Shown in pieces: positions 26,314 through 35,089 of a DNA stretch of 56,691 nt (the stretch's first letter is position 1; each line of letters begins with the position of its first letter). The position numbers and the translations under genes were made by a program. This DNA is from Chloroflexota bacterium (GTDB taxonomy: Bacteria; Chloroflexota; UBA11872): contig JAPOXD010000054.1 of NCBI GenBank assembly GCA_026707285.1, positions 1-56,691 on the forward strand, read 5' to 3'. The notes under the pieces are model-generated. The model saw nothing but the letters and a program-made list of their open reading frames with translations. It did not search any database and had not been told where the DNA came from.

Positions 26314-26997
26314 CTAGGCGGGTTTGCCGGTCGCGAGCGTCCGCTCGAATCGGACCCGTCCGCGCACGCCGGCGAGGCGGTGGAGCACCTCCGAGTCGAC
26401 ACCCTCGCGCTCCACGTAGCCGGCGCGGTCGTAAAACTCGCGCGCGGTCGCGTTGCTGGTCGGCACGTAGAGGCTGCACGCCGGGGCGTGCGCCTCGGCA
26501 TGCCGGTACACCGTCTGCAAGAGGGCGTGCGCGACGCCATTGCCGCGGTGCTCGGGCGCCACGGCGAGGCAGGGAATGAACCAGTGATCCGGCGGCACGG
26601 CCGGGCTGGCGCGCATGAGGGCGCGGATGCGAGGAATCAGCTTCAGCAGCCCGCGAAGCCCGTAGGCGCGCCAATAGCCCCACAGGGTCGACCGGCGCCG
26701 CTGGGCAAGCACCGCCCACGGCGCGTGCGACACCAAGCCCACGACCTCGCCGTCGAGCTCGGCCAGCGTGGTGATGTCATAGCTCCACAGGGTGCCCGGA
26801 TGCTGAAAGAGCCGCTCGAAGTACCGCGAGGCGCCGGCACCCCCCAAGCCAAAGACCGCATCGGCGAGCCGTGGGGTCAGCGCCTCGCGCAGCAGCGCGC
26901 CCGCGGGCAGCCGGTCGGCCGGCCGCGCATCGCGCAGCAGCAGACGACCGTGGGCCTGTGCCGCACTCACGCTCGCCACGCGCTGCGATCCGCTCAC
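26314..26997 (-). CDS. GNAT-family N-acetyltransferase
   Basis: 227 residues. The acetyl-CoA-binding motif A is clear: WFIPCLAVAPEHRGNGVAHALLQTVYRHAE (V-x-P-x-x-RGxGxA). It is followed by the motif B strand SLYVPTSNATAREFYDRAGYVEREGV, which carries the typical N-x3-FY pair. The N-terminal half (RDARPADRLPAGALLREALTPRLADAVFGLGG and AELDGEVVGLVSHAPW) completes the fold. Acceptor unknown; the family modifies small amines, antibiotics or protein N-termini. Start chosen at GTG 26997 because GGGAGGA lies five bases upstream; the longer upstream frame has no such site. Divergent from the MDR oxidoreductase. Confidence 0.85.
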   Translation of the reverse strand: MSGSQRVASVSAAQAHGRLLLRDARPADRLPAGALLREALTPRLADAVFGLGGAGASRYFERLFQHPGTLWSYDITTLAELDGEVVGLVSHAPWAVLAQRRRSTLWGYWRAYGLRGLLKLIPRIRALMRASPAVPPDHWFIPCLAVAPEHRGNGVAHALLQTVYRHAEAHAPACSLYVPTSNATAREFYDRAGYVEREGVDSEVLHRLAGVRGRVRFERTLATGKPA

Positions 26998-27146
26998 AAT
27001 GGTCCTCCCTGGGTGCGACGATCGCACCAGCCCATTGCACGCTAGCCCGAACCGATTGAGCGTCCGTGCAGCGCCTATGCAGATTCTATGCAATTTGCTG
27101 GGGGACCGTAGGTACCATGGCACCCCCGCGCCGCTCGCAGACGCCC

Positions 27147-28160
27147 ATGACTGAACCGACAAATCGGCGCTTCGTCCTTGCCAGCCGGCCCCATGGCATG
27201 CCGACGGCCGAGAACTTTCGGCTGGAAGAGACTCCGATCCCGGAGCCCGCCGACGCCGAGGCGCTGGTGCGCACGCTGTGGCTCTCGGTGGACCCCTACA
27301 TGCGCTGGGCCATTCGCGGGACGCGGACCAATGTCGGGGAAGTCGTCACCGCCGAGGTAGTGGGGGAGGTGGCGGCGACGGCGTCTTCCGCCGTGGCCGT
27401 GGGGCAGGTCGTGGTGGGACGCATCGGGTGGCAGGCCTACGGCACGCTTGCGGCTGACGAGCTCCGCGTCATCGACCCGGCGATCGCCCCGATCCAGACC
27501 GGCGTCGGCATCCTGGGCATGCCGGGTCTCACGGCGTATTTCGGCCTGCTCGAGGTCGGCCGGCCGCGCCCCGGCGAGACGGTGCTGGTGTCGGGCGCCG
27601 CTGGAGCCGTCGGCTCCGCCGTGGGCCAGATTGCCGCGATCAAGGGCTGCCGCGTGGTGGGCATTGCCGGCACGGAGGCCAAGTGCCGGCACCTGACGCA
27701 GGACCTCGGCTTCGACGCGGCAATCAACTACCGCACCGACGACCTGGCGACGGCGCTCAAGCGGGCCTGTCCCGACGGCGTGGACATTTATTTCGATAAC
27801 GTCGGCGGCCGCATCCTGGACATGGTGTTGCAGAACCTGCGCATGTACGCCCGCGTCGTGCTGTGCGGCTTCATTTCGCAATACAACCTCGAGGAGCCGG
27901 AGGTGGCGCCGCGGCATTCGGTGCCGCTGGCCCTGGCGTGCGCCCGCATGGAGGGCTTTTTCGCCAACGACTACTTCGACCGCACGGATGAGGCCCTGCG
28001 GGAGCTGGCGGGCTGGATCGACGCGGGACAACTCAAGTACCGCGAGGACATCGTCGAGGGGCTGGAAAACGCCCCGGCGGCCTTTCTGCGCCTGTTCACG
28101 GGCGCGAATATCGGCAAGGTGCTGGTCAAGGTGGCCGAGCCGTCGGTGTCCGCGTCGTAG
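27147..28160 (+). CDS. NADP-dependent medium-chain (MDR) oxidoreductase, prostaglandin-reductase/YncB-like
   Basis: 337-residue zinc-free MDR reductase, expected to reduce activated double bonds of enones or enals with NADPH. Seen: RFVLASRPHGMPTAENFRL, LWLSVDPYMRWAIRG (substrate-side motif, usually DPYMRGRM), LGMPGLTAYFGLLEVG, the nucleotide motif GAAGAVGSAVGQIAAIKGCRVVG and YFDNVGGRILDMVL, all characteristic of the leukotriene B4 12-hydroxydehydrogenase/curcumin reductase clade. ATG 27147 gives the usual MTEPTNR-type start; ATG 27117 is in frame and has a GGGGGA upstream, so it remains possible. It is followed 14 bases later by a small membrane-protein gene. Confidence 0.85.
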   Translation: MTEPTNRRFVLASRPHGMPTAENFRLEETPIPEPADAEALVRTLWLSVDPYMRWAIRGTRTNVGEVVTAEVVGEVAATASSAVAVGQVVVGRIGWQAYGTLAADELRVIDPAIAPIQTGVGILGMPGLTAYFGLLEVGRPRPGETVLVSGAAGAVGSAVGQIAAIKGCRVVGIAGTEAKCRHLTQDLGFDAAINYRTDDLATALKRACPDGVDIYFDNVGGRILDMVLQNLRMYARVVLCGFISQYNLEEPEVAPRHSVPLALACARMEGFFANDYFDRTDEALRELAGWIDAGQLKYREDIVEGLENAPAAFLRLFTGANIGKVLVKVAEPSVSAS

Positions 28161-28174
28161 ACGGCCAACCGCCC

Positions 28175-28639
28175 GTGCGGGTGCGCTGGAACTTCGAGCG
28201 CACGGTTCACCAGTTCGCGGTGCACTGGGCCGGGGCGTTTCTGGGCGTGTTGCTCACGGCGCTGCTGCTGGACCCCTACGTTCGCCTGCCCGAAACCGGC
28301 TCGCTGATGTACTGGGCGACGGCGGCGGCGTTTTCCGCGGTGCTGGCGGCGCTGAACGTCTACGTGCGTCCGCTGATGTACCTGGCCACGCTGCCGCTCA
28401 CCTGCTGCTTCATGGTGGTGACGCTGGGGTTCGGGCATTTCGTGGTGGGCGCGTTCATGTTCTGGCTGGCGGGACAGATCATTCCGCCGATCTACGTGGA
28501 GAGCTTTGGCTGGGCCCTGCTGGGGGCGCTGATCACGGCGGCGATCTCGACGAGCGTGTCGTGGCTGGTGTTTCGGCGCGGGCAGGCGGGTGGGGCGCCG
28601 CCGCGCGAGGGGGGTAACGGCGCCGGACCGTCGACGTAA
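28175..28639 (+). CDS. Four-helix membrane protein, phage-holin-family-4 (PF04020) like
   Basis: 154 residues. Four hydrophobic helices with the family pattern in the middle: ALNVYVRPLMYLATLPLTCC, LGFGHFVVGAFMFWLAGQIIPPIYVESFGWALLGALI. PF04020 proteins are widespread in bacteria and, despite the holin name, usually not phage genes; no phage genes are nearby. A basic, Pro/Gly-rich tail follows the last helix. Start is GTG 28175; the N-terminal RVRWNFERTVHQFAVHW stretch is longer than in the shortest family members. It follows the MDR gene by 14 bases. Function not established for the family. Confidence 0.72.
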   Translation: MRVRWNFERTVHQFAVHWAGAFLGVLLTALLLDPYVRLPETGSLMYWATAAAFSAVLAALNVYVRPLMYLATLPLTCCFMVVTLGFGHFVVGAFMFWLAGQIIPPIYVESFGWALLGALITAAISTSVSWLVFRRGQAGGAPPREGGNGAGPST

Positions 28640-28756
28640 CTCAGCCTGGAGTTCTAAGGGCGAGCGCCTTAGATTCCTTGCTGCGCTCGGAATGACAGAA
28701 AGTGGGCGCGACGGGCCTGTCGGGCGCCGGGTCCGGTTGGGCGCCGGGCCGCGGGG
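28640..28756. repeat. Intergenic ATTCC/GGAAT hairpin (second copy)
   Basis: Between convergent genes. 28673-28693 folds as ATTCC-TTGCTGCGCTC-GGAAT followed by GACA, the same type as 6672-6694 and in the same orientation. It is preceded by an inner palindrome, AAGGGCGAGCGCCTT (28656-28670). No T-run follows. Confidence 0.55.
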
Positions 28757-29767
28757 CTAGTTCAGCGCGGAGGCGAAGGCTCGGAGGGACTCGCGCAGCG
28801 AGGCGCCCGTGGCGGCCACGGCGGTGGGCTCGTAGCCGCAGTGCGCCATGCAGTTGTCGCAGCGCTCGTCGCGGCCGCGACCGTAGCTGTCCCAATCCGT
28901 GGTCTCGATCAGTTCCTTGTAGGTCGAGACGTAGCCGTCCGACATCAGATAGCAGGGCCGCTGCCAGCCGAAGATCGAGTAACTGGGAATGCCCCAGGCG
29001 GTGCAGTCGTAGTCGACCTTGCCTTCCAGGAAGTCGAGGAAGAGCGGGCTGTGATTGAGCCGCCAGCGCTTGCGCCCGCCGCCGCGAAAGGCTTCGCGGA
29101 AGAGCCGCCGCGTCTGCTCCACCGGCAAGAAGTGCTCCTGGTCGGGGGCCTTCTCGTAGGCGTAGCCGGGCGAGATCATCATGTGGTCCACTTCGAGCTC
29201 GTCGTTGAGGAAATCCAGCACCGCGCGCACGTTGTCCGGAGTGTCGTGGGTGAAGAAGGTGGTGTTGGTGGTGACGCGGAATCCGGCGTGCTTGGCCGCC
29301 TTGATGGCTTCCACGGCCTTGTCGAACACGCCTTCCTGACAGACGGACTCGTCGTGCCGCTCACGCAGCCCGTCGATGTGAATGGCGAAAGCGAAGTAGG
29401 GCGACGGGGTGAAGAGCGAGAGCTTGCGCTCGAGCAGCAGGGCGTTGGTGCACAGATACACGAACTTGCGCCGCCGCACGAGCTCGTCGGCGATCTTGTG
29501 AATCTCGGGGTGCACCAGCGGCTCGCCGCCGGCGATGGACACCATGGGCGCGCCGCACTCCTCGACGGCGGCCACGGCCTGCTCGACGGGCATGCGCTTG
29601 CGCAACGTCGCGACCGGATGCTGGATCTTGCCGCAGCCCGCGCAGGCGAGGTTGCAGGCATAGAGCGGCTCGAGCTCGACGATGAGCGGGAACTTTTCGC
29701 GCCCGCGCAGCCGCTGCGTCATGAGATAGCGGGCAACGGTCACCGTTTGCCGCAGAGGAACGCCCAT
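28757..29767 (-). CDS. hpnH: Adenosyl-hopene transferase HpnH (radical SAM)
   Basis: 336-residue radical SAM enzyme joining 5'-deoxyadenosine to diploptene, giving adenosylhopane, the first step of the extended (C35) hopanoid side chain. The cluster motif is C38-x3-C42-x2-C45 (YACNLACAGC), followed by the IAGGEPLVHPEI glycine-rich SAM motif. The C-terminal region holds further cysteines (CDNCMAHCGYEPTAV), as in HpnH, whose family carries an extended C-terminal part. Last gene of the minus-strand hopanoid run, 34 bases after shc. No HpnG, HpnO or other side-chain gene is present in the window, so how far the side chain is processed is not visible here. Confidence 0.93.
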   Translation of the reverse strand: MGVPLRQTVTVARYLMTQRLRGREKFPLIVELEPLYACNLACAGCGKIQHPVATLRKRMPVEQAVAAVEECGAPMVSIAGGEPLVHPEIHKIADELVRRRKFVYLCTNALLLERKLSLFTPSPYFAFAIHIDGLRERHDESVCQEGVFDKAVEAIKAAKHAGFRVTTNTTFFTHDTPDNVRAVLDFLNDELEVDHMMISPGYAYEKAPDQEHFLPVEQTRRLFREAFRGGGRKRWRLNHSPLFLDFLEGKVDYDCTAWGIPSYSIFGWQRPCYLMSDGYVSTYKELIETTDWDSYGRGRDERCDNCMAHCGYEPTAVAATGASLRESLRAFASALN

Positions 29768-29801
29768 GAGCGCCTAGTGTCCGGGAGCCAGCACGAGAAA
29801 G

Positions 29802-31826
29802 CTACGACGTTCCATGCGCTCCGTCCAGTACGAATCGCGTGAGCCGCCCGGCGTGCCAGCCATTCACGTAGCGGCCCAGCGCCATGACGGGAAAGATCAG
29901 GCGGTAGAGGTGATAGTTGATGTAGAAGGCGCCGGGAAAGCCGGTGCCGGTGTATAGCGGCTCGTCCCACGAGCCGTCCTCGCGCTGGGTGTCGACGAGG
30001 TATTCGACGCCGCGGCGCGTCACGGACCCGTCGTCGCCGGCGGCCACGAGCGCGAGCAGCGCCCAGGCCGTCTGCGAGGCGGTGCTGGCGCCGCGACCCG
30101 ACCAGCCCGCGGGATCGTCGTAGGACCTGAGATCCTCGCCCCAGCCTCCGTCGGGGTTCTGGCGCGCGGCCAGCCAGTGCACGGCGCGCCGGATGGACGG
30201 GTCGTCGGGTGAGACGCCGGCCGCCACGAGCGCGGGAACCGCCGCCCCGGTGCCGTAGATGTAGTTGGCGCCCCACCGCCCAAACCACGAGCCGTCGGGC
30301 TCCTGCGCGGACCGGAGCCAGGCGATGCCCCGTTGGACGCGGGCGTTGTAGGTCTTGCCTTCGAGGGCCAGCATTTCGATCGCGTGCGCGGTCACGTCGG
30401 CGCTGGGCGGGTCGATGACCTCGCCGAAGTCGCAGAACGCCGGCGCGCGGCACAGCGTGCGGGTGTTGTCGGCGTCGAACGCCGCCCAGCCGCCGTCCAC
30501 GCATTGCATGCCGAGCGTCCAGGCGACACCGCGGTCGATGGCCCCCTTGGCATTCGGCACGTCGACGCGGCGCAGGGCCAGGATGACTTCGGCGGTGTCG
30601 TCGACGTCCGGGTAGTTGCGGTTCTCGAATTCGAAGGCCCAGCCGCCGGGGTGGAGATAGGGGCGGCGCACCGCCCAATCGCCCTTTTGGGAAACCTCTT
30701 CGCCCACCAGCCACTCGCCGGCGCGGCGTAACGCCGGGGCGTCGGGCGGTATGCCGGCGTCGGCCAGCGCCACCAGCGCCAGCGCGGTGTCCCAGACGGG
30801 CGACTGACAAGCCTCGAGGCGACGCACGCCCCCGTCCCAAATCGTGAACCGTTCGATGCCCTCGAGGGCATGCTTGATGACGGGTTGGGTCATGCCGTAG
30901 CCGCGCAGGCGCAGCGCAATGATGGAGTAGACCCACGGGGGCTGAATGCCGCCCCAGGAGCCGTCGGCTTCTTGCCGCCGCATGACCCATGACTCGGCGC
31001 GGTGCAGGGCGGCGGCGCGGAGCCAGCCCAGCGGCCGCCGCTCATAGCGCCGCAGCGCGCGGTCGATCCAGGTGAACCACCCCTTCCACGTGCGCAGCGA
31101 CGCGCTCACCCGCGGAGCCGTGCCGCTGCGCAGCTCGTCGATGGTGAAATCGGCGGGCCTGACCGGGCGATAGGCGCGCACGATGCTGAGCGCCACGATG
31201 GTCTGCCGGGCCCAGCAGCCGAAGTCGTAGATGTTGAGCGGCACCCAGGTGGGCAGAAATATCATTTCGGGCGGAATGACCGGCAACTCGTCCCAGTCCC
31301 ACCAGCCATGCAGCGCCAGCCACATGCGGGTGAAGACGCGAGTCGCTTCGAGTCCGCCCTGCTCGACGATCCAGGTTGCGGCGCGCTGCATGTGTTCGGC
31401 ATCGGGCGCGTCGCCCGCCATCCGCAGGGCCACATAGGCCTCGACGGTCGTCGACAGGTCCCCTGGGCCATCCTCGAAGTTGGCCCAGGTGCCGTCGTCC
31501 CGCTGGCGCTGCCGGATCCAGGCCGCCGTCGCCCGCAAGACGTCGGCGTCAAGGACGCCCAGGAACTCGCGCAGGAACAGGTCTTCGGCCTCGATGGTCA
31601 CGTTGGTGCCTAGCTCGCCACGCCAGACGCCCTGGGCGTCTTGCTGTTCGAGCAGCTGCGTGGAGGCACGCTCCAGCGCCACGCGGGCGCGCTTGCGCGC
31701 ATCGCTGGGCGCGCCAGCGCCCATGGGTCCGGGGCGGGATCCGGAGGCGGGGTCCGGCACACGCCGAATCACGGGACGACGCCGCTCCTTGTCGTCGAGG
31801 GGTCCGCCGCTTGGCGAATATAGCAA
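29802..31826 (-). CDS. shc: Squalene-hopene cyclase
   Basis: 674-residue monotopic membrane cyclase converting squalene to hopene/hopanol in one step. The protonating DxDD motif is DVDD (407-410), in FENRNYPDVDDTAEV. Several QW repeats are readable (RQRDDGTWANFEDG, RQEADGSWGG, AQEPDGSWFGRWG, ARQNPDGGWGED, TQREDGSWDEPL). WVPLNIYDFGCWAR near 194-207 is also typical. Length fits bacterial SHC (about 630-720). Start uncertain: TTG 31826 has GGAGG eleven bases upstream, but the first 34 residues are untypical and ATG 31724 would give a more usual N-terminus. It follows hpnE by 31 bases. Confidence 0.95.
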   Translation of the reverse strand: MLYSPSGGPLDDKERRRPVIRRVPDPASGSRPGPMGAGAPSDARKRARVALERASTQLLEQQDAQGVWRGELGTNVTIEAEDLFLREFLGVLDADVLRATAAWIRQRQRDDGTWANFEDGPGDLSTTVEAYVALRMAGDAPDAEHMQRAATWIVEQGGLEATRVFTRMWLALHGWWDWDELPVIPPEMIFLPTWVPLNIYDFGCWARQTIVALSIVRAYRPVRPADFTIDELRSGTAPRVSASLRTWKGWFTWIDRALRRYERRPLGWLRAAALHRAESWVMRRQEADGSWGGIQPPWVYSIIALRLRGYGMTQPVIKHALEGIERFTIWDGGVRRLEACQSPVWDTALALVALADAGIPPDAPALRRAGEWLVGEEVSQKGDWAVRRPYLHPGGWAFEFENRNYPDVDDTAEVILALRRVDVPNAKGAIDRGVAWTLGMQCVDGGWAAFDADNTRTLCRAPAFCDFGEVIDPPSADVTAHAIEMLALEGKTYNARVQRGIAWLRSAQEPDGSWFGRWGANYIYGTGAAVPALVAAGVSPDDPSIRRAVHWLAARQNPDGGWGEDLRSYDDPAGWSGRGASTASQTAWALLALVAAGDDGSVTRRGVEYLVDTQREDGSWDEPLYTGTGFPGAFYINYHLYRLIFPVMALGRYVNGWHAGRLTRFVLDGAHGTS

Positions 31827-31857
31827 CGCGCGTCGGCCTCCGGCCGGAGCGCGCGAG

Positions 31858-33201
31858 TCACGCCGCGACCGGCGTCGCCAGGCCCAGCGCCTTCAGCGCG
31901 TGATCCGCCGCGCGGTTGCCGCTGCGCACGGCGCCCTCCATGGTCGCGGGCCATCCGGTGTCGGTCCAGGCACCGGCCAGAACCACGTTCGGCAGGGCGG
32001 TGCCGGGTCCGGGACGCCGCGCCAGGCTGCCGGGGGCCTGGCGAAACGTGGCCTGGTGCTCCCGAGTGACGTAGAACCCCCGAACCTGCGCCTCACGGGC
32101 CCGCGGGAAGACGCGCGCCAGCTCGGCGACGAACTGCTCGCGCAACGCGTCGGTGGGAACCTGGGCGTACGCGACGGCGCCCGAGAGCGAAACGGCCAGC
32201 GCCTGGCCGTCGGATAGCCCGGCGGCATCGGTGCGGTCGAATACCCACTGCACGGGCGTACCGACGCCGGCTGCGAACGGATGGGGCATGACCGGCCGGT
32301 CGTAGATCACGTGCAGGTTCACGATGGGCACGGACCCCAATTCGGCAAAGCGCGCCGCGTGCCGATCGGCGGCCGCCGGCACGAGCCGCGCCGCCTGCGC
32401 ATGGGGCACCGCCAGCACGACGGCGTCGGCCGTCAGGTCTTCGCCTTGCCGCCGCACGTGCACCTCGCCATCCGGCTCGGCCTCGATCTGGGAGACCGCC
32501 ACCCCGAGTTGCACGTCCACGCCTGCCGCTCGCAGGGCGCGCAATCCCTGGTCGCTATGCGCGCGGCCCAGGGTGGTCGTGGTGTAGCCCATGTCCGCCG
32601 CCGACCGGTCGCGCAGCAGGCCGACCTTGAAAACCATGGCCGCGAGGCTCAGCGAGGCCTCGGCCGACGGCAGGTTCACGGTCGGCAGGACGATCAGGTC
32701 CCAGAGCGCTTCGAGCGAGCCGTCGGACTGGCCGCGAGCGCGCAGCCAGCGCCCGAAGGTGTGCGCGTCCAGCGACGCGTCGCGCAGATCGAGGCGCATC
32801 AGCCCGATCAAGGCCCGCCCCAGCTGCAGGCGCTCGCCGAGCGACAAGTGCCGGTAGGCTCCCAGGCTGCGGGCGAGGTGCAGCGGGGCCGGCAGATTGG
32901 CCCGCTTGATCCAGGCCACGCCGTGCCCCGGCCGGATGACCGGGATTTCGAGCCGGCGCTGCATGGTGACCATGTCGGAGGCGCCGATGCGGTCGATGAA
33001 GGCGCGGTAGGCCGTGCAGCAGCGCAGGTGCACGTGCTGGCCGTTGTCGAACCACAGCCCGTCGCGCTGGAACGAGTAGGTGGCCCCACCGAGACGCCGC
33101 CGCGCCTCGAGCAGCGTCACGCGCGCCCCGGCGTCAGCGCAGGTGAGCGCCGCCGCGCATCCCGCAAGTCCGCCGCCAACCACCACGACGTGGCGGCTCA
33201 T
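31858..33201 (-). CDS. hpnE: Hydroxysqualene dehydroxylase / squalene-associated FAD protein HpnE
   Basis: 447-residue flavoprotein performing the last step of the HpnCDE route, reducing hydroxysqualene to squalene. The FAD motif is VVVVGGGLAGCAAALTCADAG with LLEARRRLGGATYSF just after; WFDNGQHVHLRCCTAY follows, and the C-terminal NVVLAGAWTDTGWPATMEGAVRSGNRAADH closes the fold and is typical of HpnE. The start is fixed by a 4-base ATGA overlap with the hpnD stop: ATG at 33199-33201, with no separate ribosome-binding site needed if translation is coupled. Confidence 0.93.
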   Translation of the reverse strand: MSRHVVVVGGGLAGCAAALTCADAGARVTLLEARRRLGGATYSFQRDGLWFDNGQHVHLRCCTAYRAFIDRIGASDMVTMQRRLEIPVIRPGHGVAWIKRANLPAPLHLARSLGAYRHLSLGERLQLGRALIGLMRLDLRDASLDAHTFGRWLRARGQSDGSLEALWDLIVLPTVNLPSAEASLSLAAMVFKVGLLRDRSAADMGYTTTTLGRAHSDQGLRALRAAGVDVQLGVAVSQIEAEPDGEVHVRRQGEDLTADAVVLAVPHAQAARLVPAAADRHAARFAELGSVPIVNLHVIYDRPVMPHPFAAGVGTPVQWVFDRTDAAGLSDGQALAVSLSGAVAYAQVPTDALREQFVAELARVFPRAREAQVRGFYVTREHQATFRQAPGSLARRPGPGTALPNVVLAGAWTDTGWPATMEGAVRSGNRAADHALKALGLATPVAA

Positions 33202-34034
33202 CCGCGGATCAGGCTCCACAGCGCGACGCGCACCTTGGTCCCGGTGGGCAGCGACACCCGCCCGCGGGTGACGGCGGCCGGGTCCTGCTCGATGCGCCGC
33301 AACACCTGCCGGTAGATGCCGGCCATGGCGGCGGCGCAGGCCGTGCTGCGCCAGTCCAGCAGCGGCAGCAGCTGCAAGCCCAGGTCGAACTGCCGCCTCG
33401 CGCGCTGGGCCTGGAAACGAATCAGCGCCTCGAACGCCGGGGTGGGCGTGAGCGGCGGGCGCAGCTCACAGGCGAATGCCGCCAGGTCCTCACGCGGCAG
33501 GTACACGCGGCCCTGCGCCAGGTCCTCCCGCACGTCGCGGAGGATGTTGGTGAGCTGCAGCGCCACGCCCAGCTCGTCGGCCAGCGGCTCGGCCCGGGCC
33601 ATGTCGCGCGATTCGAACACACCCAGGGAGAGCCGTCCGATGCTGCCCGCGACGCGACGGCAATAGACCACGAGCTCGTCGAATGTCTCGTAGGTGACGC
33701 CGCGCACGTCCATCTCCACGCCGTCGATCAGATCGCCAAACGCGTCCAGCGGCACGGGGAGGCGATCGGCCGCGTGGCGCAGCGCCGTCATGACCGGGTC
33801 CGCGGCGCCGTTAGTCGCAGATTCAAGCCGCTGCCGCGCCTCCGCCAGCGCGGCGGCCTTGGCGGGCGGCGGCAGGCCACCGTCGCCGATATCGTCGATC
33901 TGCCGCGCGAAGGCGTAGACGGCGCTGAGCGCGCGTCGCTTGGGCGGCGGAAGCAGGCGAATGCCCCAGTAGAAGTTTGCGGCGCGCGAGCGGGTGATCT
34001 GCTCGCAGACGTCGTAGGCAGCTTCGACTTCCAC
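33198..34034 (-). CDS. hpnD: Presqualene diphosphate synthase HpnD
   Basis: 278-residue enzyme condensing two farnesyl diphosphates to presqualene diphosphate. The two Asp-rich motifs binding Mg-diphosphate are DDIGDG (47-52) and LTNILRDVRED (161-171), followed by LAQGRVYLPRED. The length and the N-terminal SRAANFYWGIRLLPP match the HpnD branch of the trans-isoprenyl (squalene/phytoene synthase) family. Starts at GTG 34034, three bases after the hpnC stop; its own stop overlaps the hpnE start. A phytoene synthase assignment is much less likely because of the hpnC/hpnE neighbours. Confidence 0.93.
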   Translation of the reverse strand: MEVEAAYDVCEQITRSRAANFYWGIRLLPPPKRRALSAVYAFARQIDDIGDGGLPPPAKAAALAEARQRLESATNGAADPVMTALRHAADRLPVPLDAFGDLIDGVEMDVRGVTYETFDELVVYCRRVAGSIGRLSLGVFESRDMARAEPLADELGVALQLTNILRDVREDLAQGRVYLPREDLAAFACELRPPLTPTPAFEALIRFQAQRARRQFDLGLQLLPLLDWRSTACAAAMAGIYRQVLRRIEQDPAAVTRGRVSLPTGTKVRVALWSLIRG

Positions 34035-34037
34035 GGG

Positions 34038-34922
34038 CTACCAGCTCATCCAAAGTCGCGCCAAGGCGCGCGCGGCGCGCGCCTTGTGCCGCAGCGTCGG
34101 GCGCGGGGCGCGCCCCAGCACGTCGTAGTCGGCGTCGCGAATCGCGTGCAGCGCGGCCCGCCCGCCCTCGGTGAATGCCGCGATGGCCAGCCCGTACGTG
34201 CCGGGAAGCAACCGGCTCAACGGGGCGCCGCGGTCGAGGAGCGCCTCGGCGCGGTCGACCTCGAAGGCCATGAGCTCGCGAAACTCGGGCGTGGTTACGC
34301 GCAGCCCAAAGTCCTCGGTCCGGCAATCAAATCGCTCCAGGTCCTCGCGCGGCACGTAGACGCGTCCGCTGTCGTAGTCCTCGGCGATGTCCTGCCAATG
34401 CTCGACCAGTTGCAGGCCGGTGCAGATCTGGTCCGACAGCCACACGCGCTCGGGAGTGAACGCGCCGAATACGTGCAGCACCATGCGTCCCACGGGATTG
34501 GCCGACAGCTCGCAGTACCCCACGAGATCCTCGAACGTCTCGTAGGCGTGGACCGTCTGATCCTGGCGGTTGGCCTGGATGAGGCGGCGGAACGGCTCGT
34601 CGGGAATGTCCGCCGCGCGGACGGTGGCGACCAGCCGGCGCATGATCGGATGCGCCGGTACCCGTCCGGCGTAGATGGCCGACACCTCGTCGTCGAGCCA
34701 GTCGAGCAAGGCCAGGCGATCCCCTTCGGCGGCGTCGCCCAGCTCATCCACCAGCCGGGCGAATCCATAGACGGCGAGCAGGTGGCGACGCACGTCCGGC
34801 GGCAGCAGCCGCATGGCGACGGGGAAGTTTTCCCCGGAAGCGCGCGCCATCACCGCGTCGCGGCGAGGCACGCCGTCCGGGATCGGCGGCGCGGGCGGGG
34901 ACGCGGCGTTCACACTTGACAT
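34038..34922 (-). CDS. hpnC: Hydroxysqualene synthase HpnC
   Basis: 294-residue relative of HpnD that converts presqualene diphosphate to hydroxysqualene. The HpnC branch is recognised by SGENFPVAMRLLPPDVRRHLLAVYGFAR, a DELGD first motif (59-63) and the second motif QLVEHWQDIAED (171-182) with W replacing the usual residue, followed by YDSGRVYVPRED. First gene of the five-gene hopanoid run hpnC-hpnD-hpnE-shc-hpnH, which is therefore probably transcribed from the region 34923-35089. ATG 34922 has a GGAG about seven bases upstream. Divergent from gap. Confidence 0.93.
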   Translation of the reverse strand: MSSVNAASPPAPPIPDGVPRRDAVMARASGENFPVAMRLLPPDVRRHLLAVYGFARLVDELGDAAEGDRLALLDWLDDEVSAIYAGRVPAHPIMRRLVATVRAADIPDEPFRRLIQANRQDQTVHAYETFEDLVGYCELSANPVGRMVLHVFGAFTPERVWLSDQICTGLQLVEHWQDIAEDYDSGRVYVPREDLERFDCRTEDFGLRVTTPEFRELMAFEVDRAEALLDRGAPLSRLLPGTYGLAIAAFTEGGRAALHAIRDADYDVLGRAPRPTLRHKARAARALARLWMSW

Positions 34923-35021
34923 GGCGGCTCCGCCCGCCGCGCCTGGCGCATGCGGGACGGCCTGGATGCTGAAGGTCGACTGGGGCGCAATTCTACGCGG
35001 GGCCGTGGAGGGCGATCGGGC

Positions 35022-35053
35022 TTGAGCGTTTGCTGCGCTGTCGGGCCTATACT
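35022..35053 (+). promoter_or_regulatory. Possible sigma-70-type promoter for gap-pgk
   Basis: TATACT at 35048-35053 is a good -10 hexamer, 36 bases before the gap start codon. TTGAGC at 35022-35027 is the best -35 candidate but the spacer is 20 bases, longer than the 16-18 optimum. The position in the divergent hpnC/gap spacer is plausible. Not tested. Confidence 0.4.
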
Positions 35054-35089
35054 CGACGCGCGATCGGGCGCCGCGCGGGAGGGCACGAC

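Noticed and set aside
28175-28639. A possible prophage remnant, from the phage-holin family name
   Set aside because: PF04020 members are widespread chromosomal membrane proteins; no lysis, capsid or integrase gene is present nearby.
33198-34922. hpnC and hpnD interpreted as carotenoid phytoene synthases
   Set aside because: The HpnC-specific N-terminus and W in the second motif, plus adjacent hpnE, shc and hpnH, favour squalene/hopanoid synthesis.
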